Shown here piece by piece: positions 31,169 to 42,110 of a DNA stretch of 64,000 nucleotides. The position numbers and the translations under genes are program-made. A model generated the notes under the pieces. The model saw only the letters and a program-made list of their open reading frames with translations, was not told the DNA's origin and made no database searches. This DNA is from Diprion similis (Eukaryota; Arthropoda; Insecta; Hymenoptera; Diprionidae), in contig NC_060115.1 in NCBI RefSeq assembly GCF_021155765.1, forward strand, positions 14,152,493-14,216,492. Direction: 5' to 3'. The number at the start of each line of letters is the position of its first letter. Positions within the stretch are counted from its first letter, which is position 1.

Positions 31169-32036
31169 ATATACACATAAGACGGAACGGATCTAGAATA
31201 AACGGTTTACCTATTCTATACCGGGACAATCTCTAGAAACTATACAAGAACTGCGCATGCGCTAAATAATTCAATCTCATTGGTAAGCGAAATCGCCCCG
31301 CGAAGTTACTTTCGTCAGCTGACCAAGGCGACCAACGTACACGAAATGTGACAAGGCTCTGAATATCTAGCGCGTGAAGTAGCGTATTGAGGTTATGTTG
31401 ATATTTATTCCTATTTAGCGTAAATTTTTTGAGAAAAATGTCATTCAGCAATACCGTAGTTGATATTAGAAGATATTTAATCGACATAATAAAGACGTCA
31501 ATGGAGAAACAAATATCAAAAGCTACAGAAATTGGATCAGTTATTTATTGAAAGAAGAAATCAGAAATTAAATGTGAAACGTCATTAACGAGTGGGAGTC
31601 TAGACAAACTAAGGCAGGTAAGTGAAAATATTGTTTATTTCAAACGGATTCTTTATTTACATGAAATCAAAAACAAATGGATTGTTGAAACCCAGTAGAA
31701 GGTAGCTCCAGAGTATATTTGTTACAGTGCAGTGCTCCGGAAGCCAGTAATCAGTGCCGATGAACATGAAATATTGAAATAAAATCAGTAGCAAGGAATA
31801 AAAGAAATAGTGTATCTTGAAACACAGAGCTTAGGAGTGCAAAAAGTAGCAATTTGTTCTTTGTCTCAATTTATTGAAATCTAGTGGTATCCAAAACAAT
31901 TAGAAGCTCTTGTCTGATGATAATACCTTTTAATATCTTCAGGTAGGAAACAAGCCATCATCGAAGCGAGACTAAAGTTATTAGGCATCGAAGCGTGTAA
32001 GTAAATTTCTGATTATGTGACCCAGATAACAAAAAG

Positions 32037-32160
32037 CGCGCAATATGCGTGCACATGATGACGCAGATGCGTCCTCAATTGAGACGCATATGAGTAGCAC
32101 GCGTGCGTGCAGGATACTCACACGCATGCGACACATATGACTGGCTCGTGTAAGACACTT
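32037..32160. repeat. left subterminal repeats of the CACTA-like element
   Basis: Many short inverted and direct copies of GCGTGC, ACGCATGCG and GACGC motifs within about 120 bp of the terminus. Such sites usually bind the element's own DNA-binding protein. Confidence 0.6.
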
Positions 32161-32175
32161 ATGCAAGTTGCCAAG

Positions 32176-32207
<32 letters not shown>

Positions 32208-32678
32208 CGGATGAAATAATACAAATAAATATGTCTTATTCAAAATATTTTATTTCGGTTCTTGTAATCGTAATATATATATATATATATATATATAGGT
32301 GAACGCGACGACGAGCTTCTTATTAGAAAAGCAACTAGCCCAAGTCGAGCCGACAATAACGAACACCGCTTGTCAAGTTTGTAGCAGAAGTAACTGATAA
32401 CTTATTTTACGCGAACAACAAATACGAATATGAGTTAAAATTTTAATCAAGGTTGAACTTTTATATGAATTAACATATAATCTAAGGACACTATATTATA
32501 TTATAACAGCGCAATAACATATATTGTTTTTATATATTCATTATTTTATATTGTTTTTATACTAGGGTGGCCCAAAAAGACCAAATTTTTTCTTCCTATC
32601 TTGCATAAAAATATATGTTGATTTAATATGTATTAGAAATGCTCATCGAAATTCAACTCGATTGACAAATTTGAAGAG

Positions 32679-32762
32679 GTCACTTATAATTCGAAATAAA
32701 AAGATTTTTTCGTCACTTATAATTCGAACTAGAATTAGTCGTCACTTATAATTCGAAATAGA
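32679..32762 (+). repeat. triple direct repeat CACTTATAATTCGAA
   Basis: GTCACTTATAATTCGAA occurs at 32679, 32712 and 32741, about 30 bp apart, next to the hairpin at 32850-33165. No gene is present in 32165-33420. Confidence 0.7.
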
Positions 32763-32849
32763 AAGAATTTTCGAAATGGTCAATAACTGAATTTTCGTTC
32801 TCGTCATGCTATATATTTTTTACGTTTGAAATTGTAAATATTCTTATAA

Positions 32850-33165
32850 TTTCAACTAGATTTATCAATTTATAGAGGTCGCTCAGAGATTTTTGTAATT
32901 TTTAACTCTGAGAAGCATAGATTTTTCGCTTACAGTCAAATATCTTGAAACTGGCTACACAAGGGTTTTTGGGGTTGCTGAAAACGAATCCGACGTTAGA
33001 ATTTCAAAATTCAAGATGCCGGATTCGTTCTCAGCTACCACGAAAACCCGCGTGTTTACCCAGTTTCAGGGAATTTACTGCAAACAAAACAGTGAAGGTT
33101 GAAAAATTTGAGAAATTTTCAGTGACCTCTATAAATTGATATATCGAGTTAAAATTTTTAGAATA
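32850..33165. repeat. imperfect foldback (MITE-like)
   Basis: Arms such as TTTATCAATTTATAGAGGTC (left) and GACCTCTATAAATTGATA (right), plus CGAATCCG/CGGATTCG near the centre, form a long hairpin. It has no coding sequence. Confidence 0.6.
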
Positions 33166-33422
33166 TGAACTATTACAAACGTAGAAAATAATATGAATAT
33201 GAATAATATAAATATGAATAATATAAATAATAAAAACAATGAAAATGACAAAATTAATTTTTTAACCACTTTGGAAATTTTCAAAAATCCTACACAACCT
33301 TTTAAAATTTTTTAATCCAGACAATTTTCGGTAAGCATTTTCAAAACATGTTGAATTAACATCTTTTTATGAGAGATCAAAAAAAATATGAGATTTGTTT
33401 GACCTATCACGACTCTATACTC

Positions 33423-33752
33423 TTAATCCTCACTTTCGTCGAATGATTCATCTAGTAAATCTTCTTGTTCAGAATCTGCATCCCCCGAATCGGCTTCTTC
33501 ATCGAACTGTTGAAGTCGGTTGATTTCTTCCATAATGGCGTCGTACTCACCATCATCATCTGAATCTTCAGTTTCTGGTACTACTAACTTTTTCATCTGG
33601 TTACGGTACCTTTGTTTTATGCATCGTAAGATCTCCTGAATTTCCCTTTTATATTCGGTTTTCGTTTCTGGTCCATTAAAGAGCGGACAGGATTTTGCTG
33701 CTTCTGTAAGAATTATTCTCTGCGTTATGTAACCATAAGGACATATGTCCAA
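33423..33752 (-). CDS. acidic ORF of unknown function
   Basis: 109 codons just downstream of the DUF4806 stop. The first half is basic and helical (KTEYKREIQEILRCIKQRYRNQMKK); the second half is very acidic (EDSDDDGEYDAIMEEINRLQQFDEEADSGD...). Biased composition suggests real coding sequence, possibly an alternative last exon of the DUF4806 gene or a separate gene. I do not recognise a domain. Confidence 0.45.
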   Translation of the reverse strand: MDICPYGYITQRIILTEAAKSCPLFNGPETKTEYKREIQEILRCIKQRYRNQMKKLVVPETEDSDDDGEYDAIMEEINRLQQFDEEADSGDADSEQEDLLDESFDESED

Positions 33753-33777
33753 TCGATCGCATTATTGAATTATTAAA

Positions 33778-36700
33778 TTAGATAACTGAAGAACGTAACG
33801 TACGGAATAATATATTCGAAACTTTAGTATTGCCGAACGTTTCACTTTTTTTGTCACCACGCCATGAAAAGTTGCACACCAGTCTGTCTGTCATGATTTT
33901 TTTTAAGGCGCAATGGAGAAAATCTCTCGGTTTCGTCCCTCCTAACTTCAATATATGTTGATACTGGAAAATGATATAAAATTATATATGAAAAAAGAAT
34001 TAAAAACTGAATAGTCATGTACTTCCTACAGATATCAAAATACTTACTAGTTTCTTACGTGTGTTCTTCTGTTCAACAGTTTCTATTTCTTTGAACTGTT
34101 CAATGGTAGACAAAGGGAAGCCCATTAGAGGTTGGTATAAGGTTTCGGTTAATTGTGCATCGCCCACATTTTTTTCGGCGAGGTATTCCTGGATATGAAC
34201 TATTTGCAGCTTCATTTCCGTCTGGCTCTCCATTATTTCTTTGTTCTGCTTTTCTATCGACCTGTATAGTATGTTAAATGAATACATTGAAGAACTATAT
34301 ACAGAAGAAAGTGAGATATAGATGATTATTTCCGATGAAGTATCAAACAAACCTAGATATTGATCAATATTTTGCTTACTGTAAAGTTTCGAAGATCTTT
34401 TGTAGATTATTGTCGGTCATACAATTGTCGTTTAAATTTCTGTAATCGCGTTTTTTGGGAAAATTGCAGTCTCTATTTTTCGAAATGCTGGTTTCATTAC
34501 CGAAAGTCGATTTCAAATAAGTTTTTTGTGAAAGATTATGAGTTACAGAAGTAGCCGTTATGTTAGCCGGAGGTGACTTTTTCTGAATCGCTTTTCCAAC
34601 ATGTGACTCATTAGGCAGTGCAATAGCCTCTGCATTTAAATCGAAGTCACAAGCCGGCAGGAAGACTATCTCCGTCTGTCTAGCCATTTCAGATGCGGAT
34701 ATCGGTGGTAATAAGAATGTCGAATTATTAACTGGAGTCACAACAAGATTACTAACTTCCAGCGTTCTCCTGAATAAAAAAAAATTTAGAAAACATGAAG
34801 TACCGTCACGTATCGATAATATTCTAATGTTCAATCATTAAATTTCATAATAACGTCAATTGCGTTGACAGTAAGGGTTAATTTTTTTTTTCATTTTTCA
34901 CACTGTCAATCTGTAGATACGGCAACAAAAAAGTATTATCTAGTCCTTGATTTTATTGTTGGCGAATGTATGGAAAGTTCCATTACAGCAACAATATTCT
35001 ACAACTTATAAATATTCAGAGCTTTTGCTAAAATGATTTTGGAATACGGGGTTACTTTAGGATAAGCTGCGTTTGTTGCTGAATAGTATTTTTCAACAGA
35101 CTTATCTTGGATTGCAATCTTATGGAAATATTTTGTTATGTATTGTACAGTAATTATCTGAAATATTATCAACCATTTGTAGGTATCGAAGAGAGTAAGA
35201 TATTATTTTCTAACGAAGAAACTTTTCTGAAAGTTTGTAAATATCGATCATTCAAAGTGAGTAAACTATTGAAATTTTCGAGTAATCATTACGAAAATAA
35301 TACAACTCGATAATAAACATATTACATACATTGTTAGGTACCATTTTGTAGAAGAATTACTGTAAAATACGCCACGAAAGATTTTCAGAAAGTTTCAATC
35401 GGAGGAGAAGAGATATAATTACGTAAGAAATTGATAAATTAATTACAACATTAAACTTACTGTGAATCATTTAAGATTTGTTGTAGATCGTCAGTGGTAT
35501 GTTCAGGATTTGTGATAGTGTGGTGACTTTTTTCTGGGAAATCGAAGTTTCTTTTTTCCGAAGTTGTGACTTCATTACTGATGACTTTCGGTTTTAAATA
35601 AGTTTTTGCTGAAACATGAGATACAGAAGAAGCCGTTTCGTTAGCTGGAGGTAACTTTTTGATAGTCATTTTTCCAATATGTGACTCACTAGGTAGTGCG
35701 ACAGCTTCTGCATTTGGATTAAAATTATAATGAACTGGCGGGATCACTATCTCCATCTCTGTCTGTCCAGCCATTTCGGATGAGTTTATAGAGGGTAAGA
35801 AAGTCGAACTATCATCCGGAGTCATGGTAACATCATTATATGCCACCTTACTTCTGAAAAAAAGAATAAAGGCAACTTTGAACACTGCTAGTTGGGATAT
35901 AATTAGGTCAAAATAAGCGTTTTTTTAGCGTATCGCCTGGACTAAGATTGATCTATATTAATCTTATTTTCTTACGATTTTTGTAATTCACCAACGAAAG
36001 ATCATACAGGAAATATGTTAGAGTAGAGAATTGAACGTTCCCCAAGAAAGGGCTGCTATGATTTAATGCCAAACCAATTAGTACAAAAGTTATACAAGAT
36101 CAAAGTTCAAGTTACCATCGTGGTGGCCGATTTTTGGGTGTTACAGCCAAATACTAGTTGTATTGAAATACGAGACTGATATTTCATGCGAAACATGACT
36201 TTAACCTTTAAGAATTGTTGACCGATAATTTATTTTTTAAGTCATGAAACACCAATATCAGGCAAAAAATATTCAAAATAAAAATGGAATCGAATAGAAA
36301 TTGGTTAACAATTCTTGAAGGTTAAACGTACGTTTTGCATGAAATTTTGGGCACATTTTCTTAAACAAATAGTATTCCGCTGTAACACCTGTTACTATGC
36401 ATTAACACTTATACACACTCAACGTTTACTTTAAAGCTTTTAAAGTATATGTATACTTATGTAATAGAACATGAAAAACGCGGGCAATACAAAAAAAAAA
36501 AAAAAAAAAAAAATAGCAAGTAGAAGTTTGAATTATCGACTTTCTACGGTATTCGGGATTCTAATTTCATCAATATTTACTCACCTGTTACCCTGAATCA
36601 TTGTTTTGGAAGTACTTTTTTTAGTCACATGTTTATTCTTGATTGCAATTGCGATATCTTGCAGTCGAGCTAATTCTTTTTTGACCGATATAGAGGTTTT

Positions 36701-36856
36701 ACATGGTCTTTTACGTGCAGGAGCTTCATCCGACGAAGTTGTCATCAGTTTATTGGGAGTTTTAATCATTCGCCCACTTTTAGTTATCCTCTTACGTTTA
36801 CTATATTTGTCATTGCTTTCTTGATTTTTGTATTTTTTTCTGTCTTCAAGATCCAT
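33778..36856 (-). CDS. spliced DUF4806 protein, 484 residues
   Basis: Exons 36856-36585, 35853-35461, 34769-34380, 34261-34048 and 33963-33778 join in frame with consensus donors (AACAG|gtgagt, TCACA|gtaagt, TTACA|gtaagc, AACTA|gtaagt) and CAG acceptors. The N-terminus is basic (KRKRITKSGRM). Exons 2 and 3 encode two similar blocks of about 130 residues. Exons 4-5 carry a DUF4806 domain: FPLSTIEQFKEIE, then a KxxTDxL-type segment and WRGDKKSETF, where the family has a Gxxx(K)KxF motif. Its role is unknown; DUF4806 proteins are common in insect genomes. An upstream exon is possible because ATTATAG lies just before the ATG. Confidence 0.72.
36488..36513 (+). repeat. A homopolymer
   Basis: About 25 consecutive A residues within an intron-sized gap of the CACTA-like element. 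Confidence 0.9.
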
Positions 36857-36952
36857 GATTCTATAATCAAATGAGACAACAGAATCAGTAAATTTGGAAG
36901 GATGTTTTTGTAAACTTCAGTTAACAATGGAGTGTTTAAATGTATATGTGTG

Positions 36953-37065
36953 AGGGCTGGGCAAAATAGGGCCCTCGACGAAAACATGATTCCAAGTATT
37001 TGAAGATGGTTTTTTTCTTTTTGTCTAAAAAAAACTTCCTAACGTAAGAGGCCCACTTTGCCCAG
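36953..37065. repeat. short foldback, about 110 bp
   Basis: GGCTGGGCAAAATAGGGCCCTC on the left mirrors GAGGCCCACTTTGCCCAG on the right. It is compact enough to be a small MITE. The region 37066-37844 beyond it holds only small unrecognised ORFs. Confidence 0.6.
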
Positions 37066-37844
37066 TATTCCCGTACATGCATGGAAAAAAATTAATTCAA
37101 ATCTTTGTGTCCAATATACTGTCTACTTTTGTTCATCGAGGAAACATTTTTTGAGTAAGGTTTCTTTGAATTCGGGACCCCACTGCTACACAAGTTGAAA
37201 TTTTAGAAAGGTGAGGGGACTTTTTGATACTGCTGGCATTTATAGAAGGAAAGTTCTTGTATTCGAAATTAATTCTTAAATGAATTTTGTAGACACATTC
37301 CGATAAGAAATATATTAAGCTTTCCAAAAATTCCTATTGATATTAAAAATCAATCAAAACTTTACAGATACAAAGATATTTTTGAAATCTTGGAAGAATA
37401 TTGTACAAATTATTATAAAAAAATACATAAGGTTTTTCGATATTACAAATGTCTCGAAAACTTATAGACAGGACATTGAACGCGGGGTTGATCACTATGG
37501 AAAATAGCATACACTCATTAGAATCACAAACAAAGAATACAGCGACAGTAAAAAAAATTACGAATTTTGCATAGAACAAGAGGTTATAAGACTAACAATA
37601 CGTTGAATACACAGGTCACAGAGATCAAGCAGAGATTACAAAATTAATAACAAAAATTCCAAAGATAGCAAAAATAAAGATTACAGGGATTATGAAAAAT
37701 TAAAGAAGAAAGAGATGAATAAGTTAGTAGATGAAATGTGTTTCATCTTAAAAATTGAGGTAACGTACACCTTTTTATACTGCAGTGTCTAATCCAGATC
37801 ATCCAGATGCATTTACTATGTGTCTTGAAATTATCTTGAAACGT

Positions 37845-39110
37845 CTAATTTGGGTGCAATACTAGAGGTGTTAGTAAAGCAACACAAATCCATTCGTTTT
37901 CTATTGTGCGTTCTTCTTCTCCTTCGACATCGCTCCACTTCGGCATTTTGTAGCACTTGCTCTTAACATCGTTCAGATTCACTGCTTCAATTCTGTCCGA
38001 CAAACTTGTGCAGTGGTATACCCCAACATCGTCTGATGTTATGCCCACATTGTAAATAGAAGTTGCACTTTGAAATCTTTGAACTATCAGAAGAGTGTCC
38101 CCGTCCACTTGCACAATGTTTTTGATGGTACAGACTGCTCTATTGTTGAGAATGCAACAACTATCGCGTAAAGCAGTTGAAAAAGTGATTTTTCCTACTT
38201 TTAATTTCTGAAATTGTGTACAAGTATTGGCAGGAATATCATCAGAGAGGGGCCCCCCTGCGTGACCCTGCGAGACAGGAATGACAATGTTGTCATCTAA
38301 AGGTGCAACGTTTGAGTTATTCAATTCAGATATTCTTTTATAGTACTGTTGGAGAGTGAGATGTGGTTTCCGAATATATTTTCGCAGCTGAGGCATATTG
38401 TTTTCATAACAAAACGCACTGAATGTTTCCAAAGGTCCAAGTTTACGGACATCGTCTACTATGTGCAGTAGGCCATGCACATTACATGACATAAATTGCT
38501 CTCCATATAAAACTTCGCATGTATTTACATAGGTTTCCAGGGCTTCTTGGCAAAATTCAAGCATTTCTTCTGGTGTATCCTCGTCCACGAGAAGGCGCAT
38601 AACACAATGCAGAATCATGAAATGGTCGTAGTAATCTTCAAGAATAACGTTTCGCAGAACAACTGGAGCAGTATACAGCAGTAATTGTCTGAATTCAGTA
38701 CCTTTGAAAAGGTGGTACTGAGATACAGGCCTTGGCCTACGATTGAATTCCGAAGGACAGTACTTACTCAATAGTATCATTCTGGAATTAATGATACCTA
38801 TTTTTCTTCCATTCAACCTACTTCGGAATCCGAATTTGCCATCCACGTGTGCTGATACTGTTTTTTTACAATTACCCAGCCAAGCCAAATGTAAACTTTC
38901 ATATGGAACTTCTGTTACTAATCCTATCAACGGGGACAACGGACTTCTACCTTTGTGATGATCTTCATCAATCAGATCGTTGTACTCTTCATCTGTTCTA
39001 GGTTGGTGTCTCACACCTACAAAAACCATCGTTCCGGGAAAACCCTGGTACAGTGCAACGATGTCCTTGTACTTTGCACTTCGAACACGCATTAGCTGAC
39101 ATGTGGCCAT
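37845..39110 (-). pseudogene. CACTA-like transposase, C-terminal part
   Basis: A 421-codon frame. It opens with RTDEEYNDLIDEDHHKGRSPL, the conserved segment after the zinc-binding region of CMC transposases, then LHLAWLGNCKKTV, LPSxF-like NRRPRPVSQYHLFKGTEFR, LLLYTAPVVLRNVI and NVHGLLHIVDDVRKLGPLE followed by FSAFCYENNMPQLRKYIRKP, a hallmark of this family. The last 120 residues are a variable domain ending VLHPN. The frame differs by one base from the upstream part at 38998-40050, so the gene is broken near 39050 unless there is unseen splicing. Confidence 0.82.
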
Positions 39111-40050
39111 AGTGATTTAATGCGAATGCTCGGGCTGGCGCGTCTGCAATAAAGCATCGGATAACTAGAGGAAGCTGTCGGTTCCGAATAGAGATTCCAC
39201 CTTCTTCGCGTACATCGATGATTTCTTGAATGAATTGTTGAAATAAGTCAAATGGATTAAGTGGCTTGTGACGACCCTTGAAGACACCTGCGATGATTGG
39301 TCTTTTATCAGATATATTGATGATTCTGTACTGGTGGGGCCAAAATTGATCCATTCCTTTATTCATCTTTGCACCGTCTGTACTGAAATCGATTTCTATG
39401 AATTCTGGTAACTCATTCAGAGGAATATGTTCCAATCGTTTCACGAGCGTTTTTCTAAAACCAATGTGGAGGTACTCGCCACCTGCGATTTGTTGTACAA
39501 ACCGCCTTGCAACAACAGTGGGAGTCTGCAACACTGTTCTGGAACCTTGGGGCAGGTAAAACTGATTGAATGGGAATGATCGCAAAGTTCGAAGCATAAT
39601 ATTTCCTTGTTGATGGGTAAGATTGGCAGCTAGAAAAGCATTCTTAAGTGCTCTTTTTTTCAAATCAATATGGTTGGGGGAATGATCATCGTTTCCTGAA
39701 GAACTAGACCCACTTGAATCAGTATCTTCATCGGCACCCTCTGGTTCGTCTTCTTGTTCATCGAATTGTTCTTCTTGTTCATCTTCACTGAGTTCCTCAT
39801 GAGAACTCACAGTATTTTCATCATCACTACTAACCAGTTGATTATTTCCATCTCCTATATCATTCGCAAATATATTTAGCTGATCATTTGGTGGAGTTTC
39901 ATTTCGTGGAATCTCATTTGGACAGGGAATAGAATCGTCAGAATCAACTGAGAGGTCTTCAGAATTATTTTTCCGATCGCGAACTGAAGATAGACGTCTT
40001 CTCTTCTGTCTCGAGCTGAGGCTCAAGAAATTTTTGAATTTTCCAGACAT
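38998..40050 (-). pseudogene. CACTA-like transposase, N-terminal part
   Basis: A 350-codon frame starting MSGKFKNFLSLSSRQKRRR. After a long acidic stretch (residues 45-130) come FIEIDFSTDGAKMNKGMDQF and WPHQYRIINISDKRPIIAGV, the first catalytic Asp region; KGRHKPLNPFDLFQQFIQEI; and RCFIADAPARAFALNHYGHM followed by CSKCKVQGHRC, the second Asp region and zinc-binding Cys pairs. All are diagnostic of animal EnSpm/CACTA-type transposases. It runs out of frame just after the Cys cluster, overlapping the C-terminal frame. Confidence 0.82.
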
Positions 40051-40982
40051 CTTCCTTCGATTAACAATACAGGAATCTGTATTTATAAGTAATTAGTGAA
40101 ACTATATTGAGAAAATACTACATTTTCATAAATATATAGTCCTTTCGTTAATTTCTGGGATTTTAATTTTTTCAGTTTTTATTTATAATAAGGTAAGTTC
40201 ACGTCAAGTGACTCGCAGAGATTTGCTCATGTTAATTTGCACATGAAGAAGTAATCACGTGAAAGGATTTTCAACAAATGCAAAATTTTAGGGGGATACT
40301 CATAGTTGGAATAAATATTTATATACATATTTTTTTCCTATCATTAAATAGGTTTTGAATATTTTCCAAACAATAAACTCATCAATTAAGGCAACCAAAA
40401 TCAGCCTTAGACTGACATTGAGTAGCAAGAACGCTACACTGGCTACGTATTCTTGCACAAGTCACCCCATACTTTTTCTTGTAATATGTTGAAGACATTT
40501 ATGTTTTCATTTTATTACTTTTACTTTCACATTCACGTGCATTTGTTACATAATTCTCAAATCATTGAATCCAAGAGTAAAAAGCTATAAGTAAACGTAT
40601 ATGCAATACTGTGTGAGATTTTATAATTTTGAACACTAGCGACGAAGCAAGTTTTAGGTATAACTAGTCTATTAGAAATTGTATTTGATGAGTCTCCATT
40701 TTTCATGATCCACAAATATTGTCCAAGTCAGTTTTTTGTATATTTAGTCTATTGAAGATTGTATTTTAACAAAATCTCCAATCTTAATATCACAAAATTA
40801 TAGCGTCGAAGCAAGTTTTTAGTGAAAATCCAGGAAAAACTTTGTTGTCTGATAATGGCACTAATTAAATTTCAAATTTAAGTTGCCTTGGCAGAAGTTA
40901 TTTGGTTTAAAATATTGCATTTATCAACATTCGTAACACCCTGTTAACAATTAACAAGTTTTTTCATTTGAATCATATGATT

Positions 40983-41356
40983 GAAGGAGGTGCCCTGGTC
41001 GATTTCAACGTTGACGTATATATCTCCAAATATCGAAGTCCACGTATCCCAAACACGAAAAAGGGGCTTAACAGCGCCATTCTATGCGGAATTCTGAACA
41101 AAAAGACTCCGACACATTTTCATATGATGCATAAATATCGAAATGGCACGGAAACTACAAATTTACTGTTGCAATTTCTTCGTTTTCCTGCCATTTCTTT
41201 ATTTCTGTATCGTTAACTGAAAATGTGTCAGAGTCTTTTTGTTCAGAATTGCATGTAGAATGGCCCTGTTTAGCCCTTTTTTATGTTTCAGATACGTGGA
41301 CCTCGATATTTGGAGATATATACGTCAATGTCGAAATCGACCCGAGCACCCCCTTC
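40983..41356. mobile_element. foldback MITE inside the CACTA-like element
   Basis: Arms of about 135 bp: GAAGGAGGTGCCCTGGTCGA at the left and TCGACCCGAGCACCCCCTTC at the right, continuing through CGTATATATCTCCAAATATCG and its complement. The two ORFs here (40968-41216, 41225-41446) are products of the mirrored arms. No clear target duplication. The remaining parts of 40051-42121 hold no gene. Confidence 0.7.
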
Positions 41357-41879
41357 AGCTGGGTCGCTATCCCGCAGCCTCAACTTGACACACTATCGTA
41401 CAGTCATGTCGTACTAGAAAGAGAAGTAAAGTTTATATGGAAATGATAGACTTACCGCAAATGGATATTTTTATGCCGTCAGTGCAGTTCAATTAATGAA
41501 ACGTCCGATATATAATTCAGTTATATTGATGTAATTTTCTGAAATACAACAACAATTTTAGTAATTTGGAAAATTGTCAGTTTTTCAACATTTATACAGG
41601 TACACTACATGGAATTAGCGAATGTTTGTCACTATATATATATATATATATGTTCAATTTTGATAATAATATACAAGATTTGTAGAGAATACTTCGTATC
41701 ATAGTTTTGCAAAAATGAGGTTATATTTGATGATTTTTGTACTTACCATGAAGTCCGTTGAAATATCCACGTCTTTTTAGATATTATTTAATACATTTAT
41801 TGATACGGTAAACCAGAATTTTATAAATGACGCAGTCGTATTATATGTTGAATGTTTAATGAAATTTTTAATTCTGAAC

Positions 41880-42110
41880 GACCCATGCGGCCACGCTGTA
41901 CGGCTGCGATCCGATGAACAGGTCGAATCGCGCCATATTCCATAATGACGCCTTGGCGGACACCACGTGCGACTCAATATATTCGCAGATGACTCGCACG
42001 GCGTGCGACGTATTATAATCACGTGATGCGACTCAATACGCTCGCAATGCACCCGCACGACGTGCGTCGCATGAAATCTCACGTTGTGCGAGTAACGTGC
42101 GCCGCACGAT
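41880..42110. repeat. right subterminal repeats of the CACTA-like element
   Basis: CGCACGGCGTGCGACG, GCGACTCAATACGCTCGC and CACGACGTGCGTCGC-like motifs recur in direct and inverted order before the terminal TTGTTATCTGGG. Confidence 0.65.

Noticed and set aside
40968..41446. Two plus-strand ORFs in the CACTA-like element
   Set aside because: They are the two arms of a foldback, with mirrored sequence and no homologous protein.
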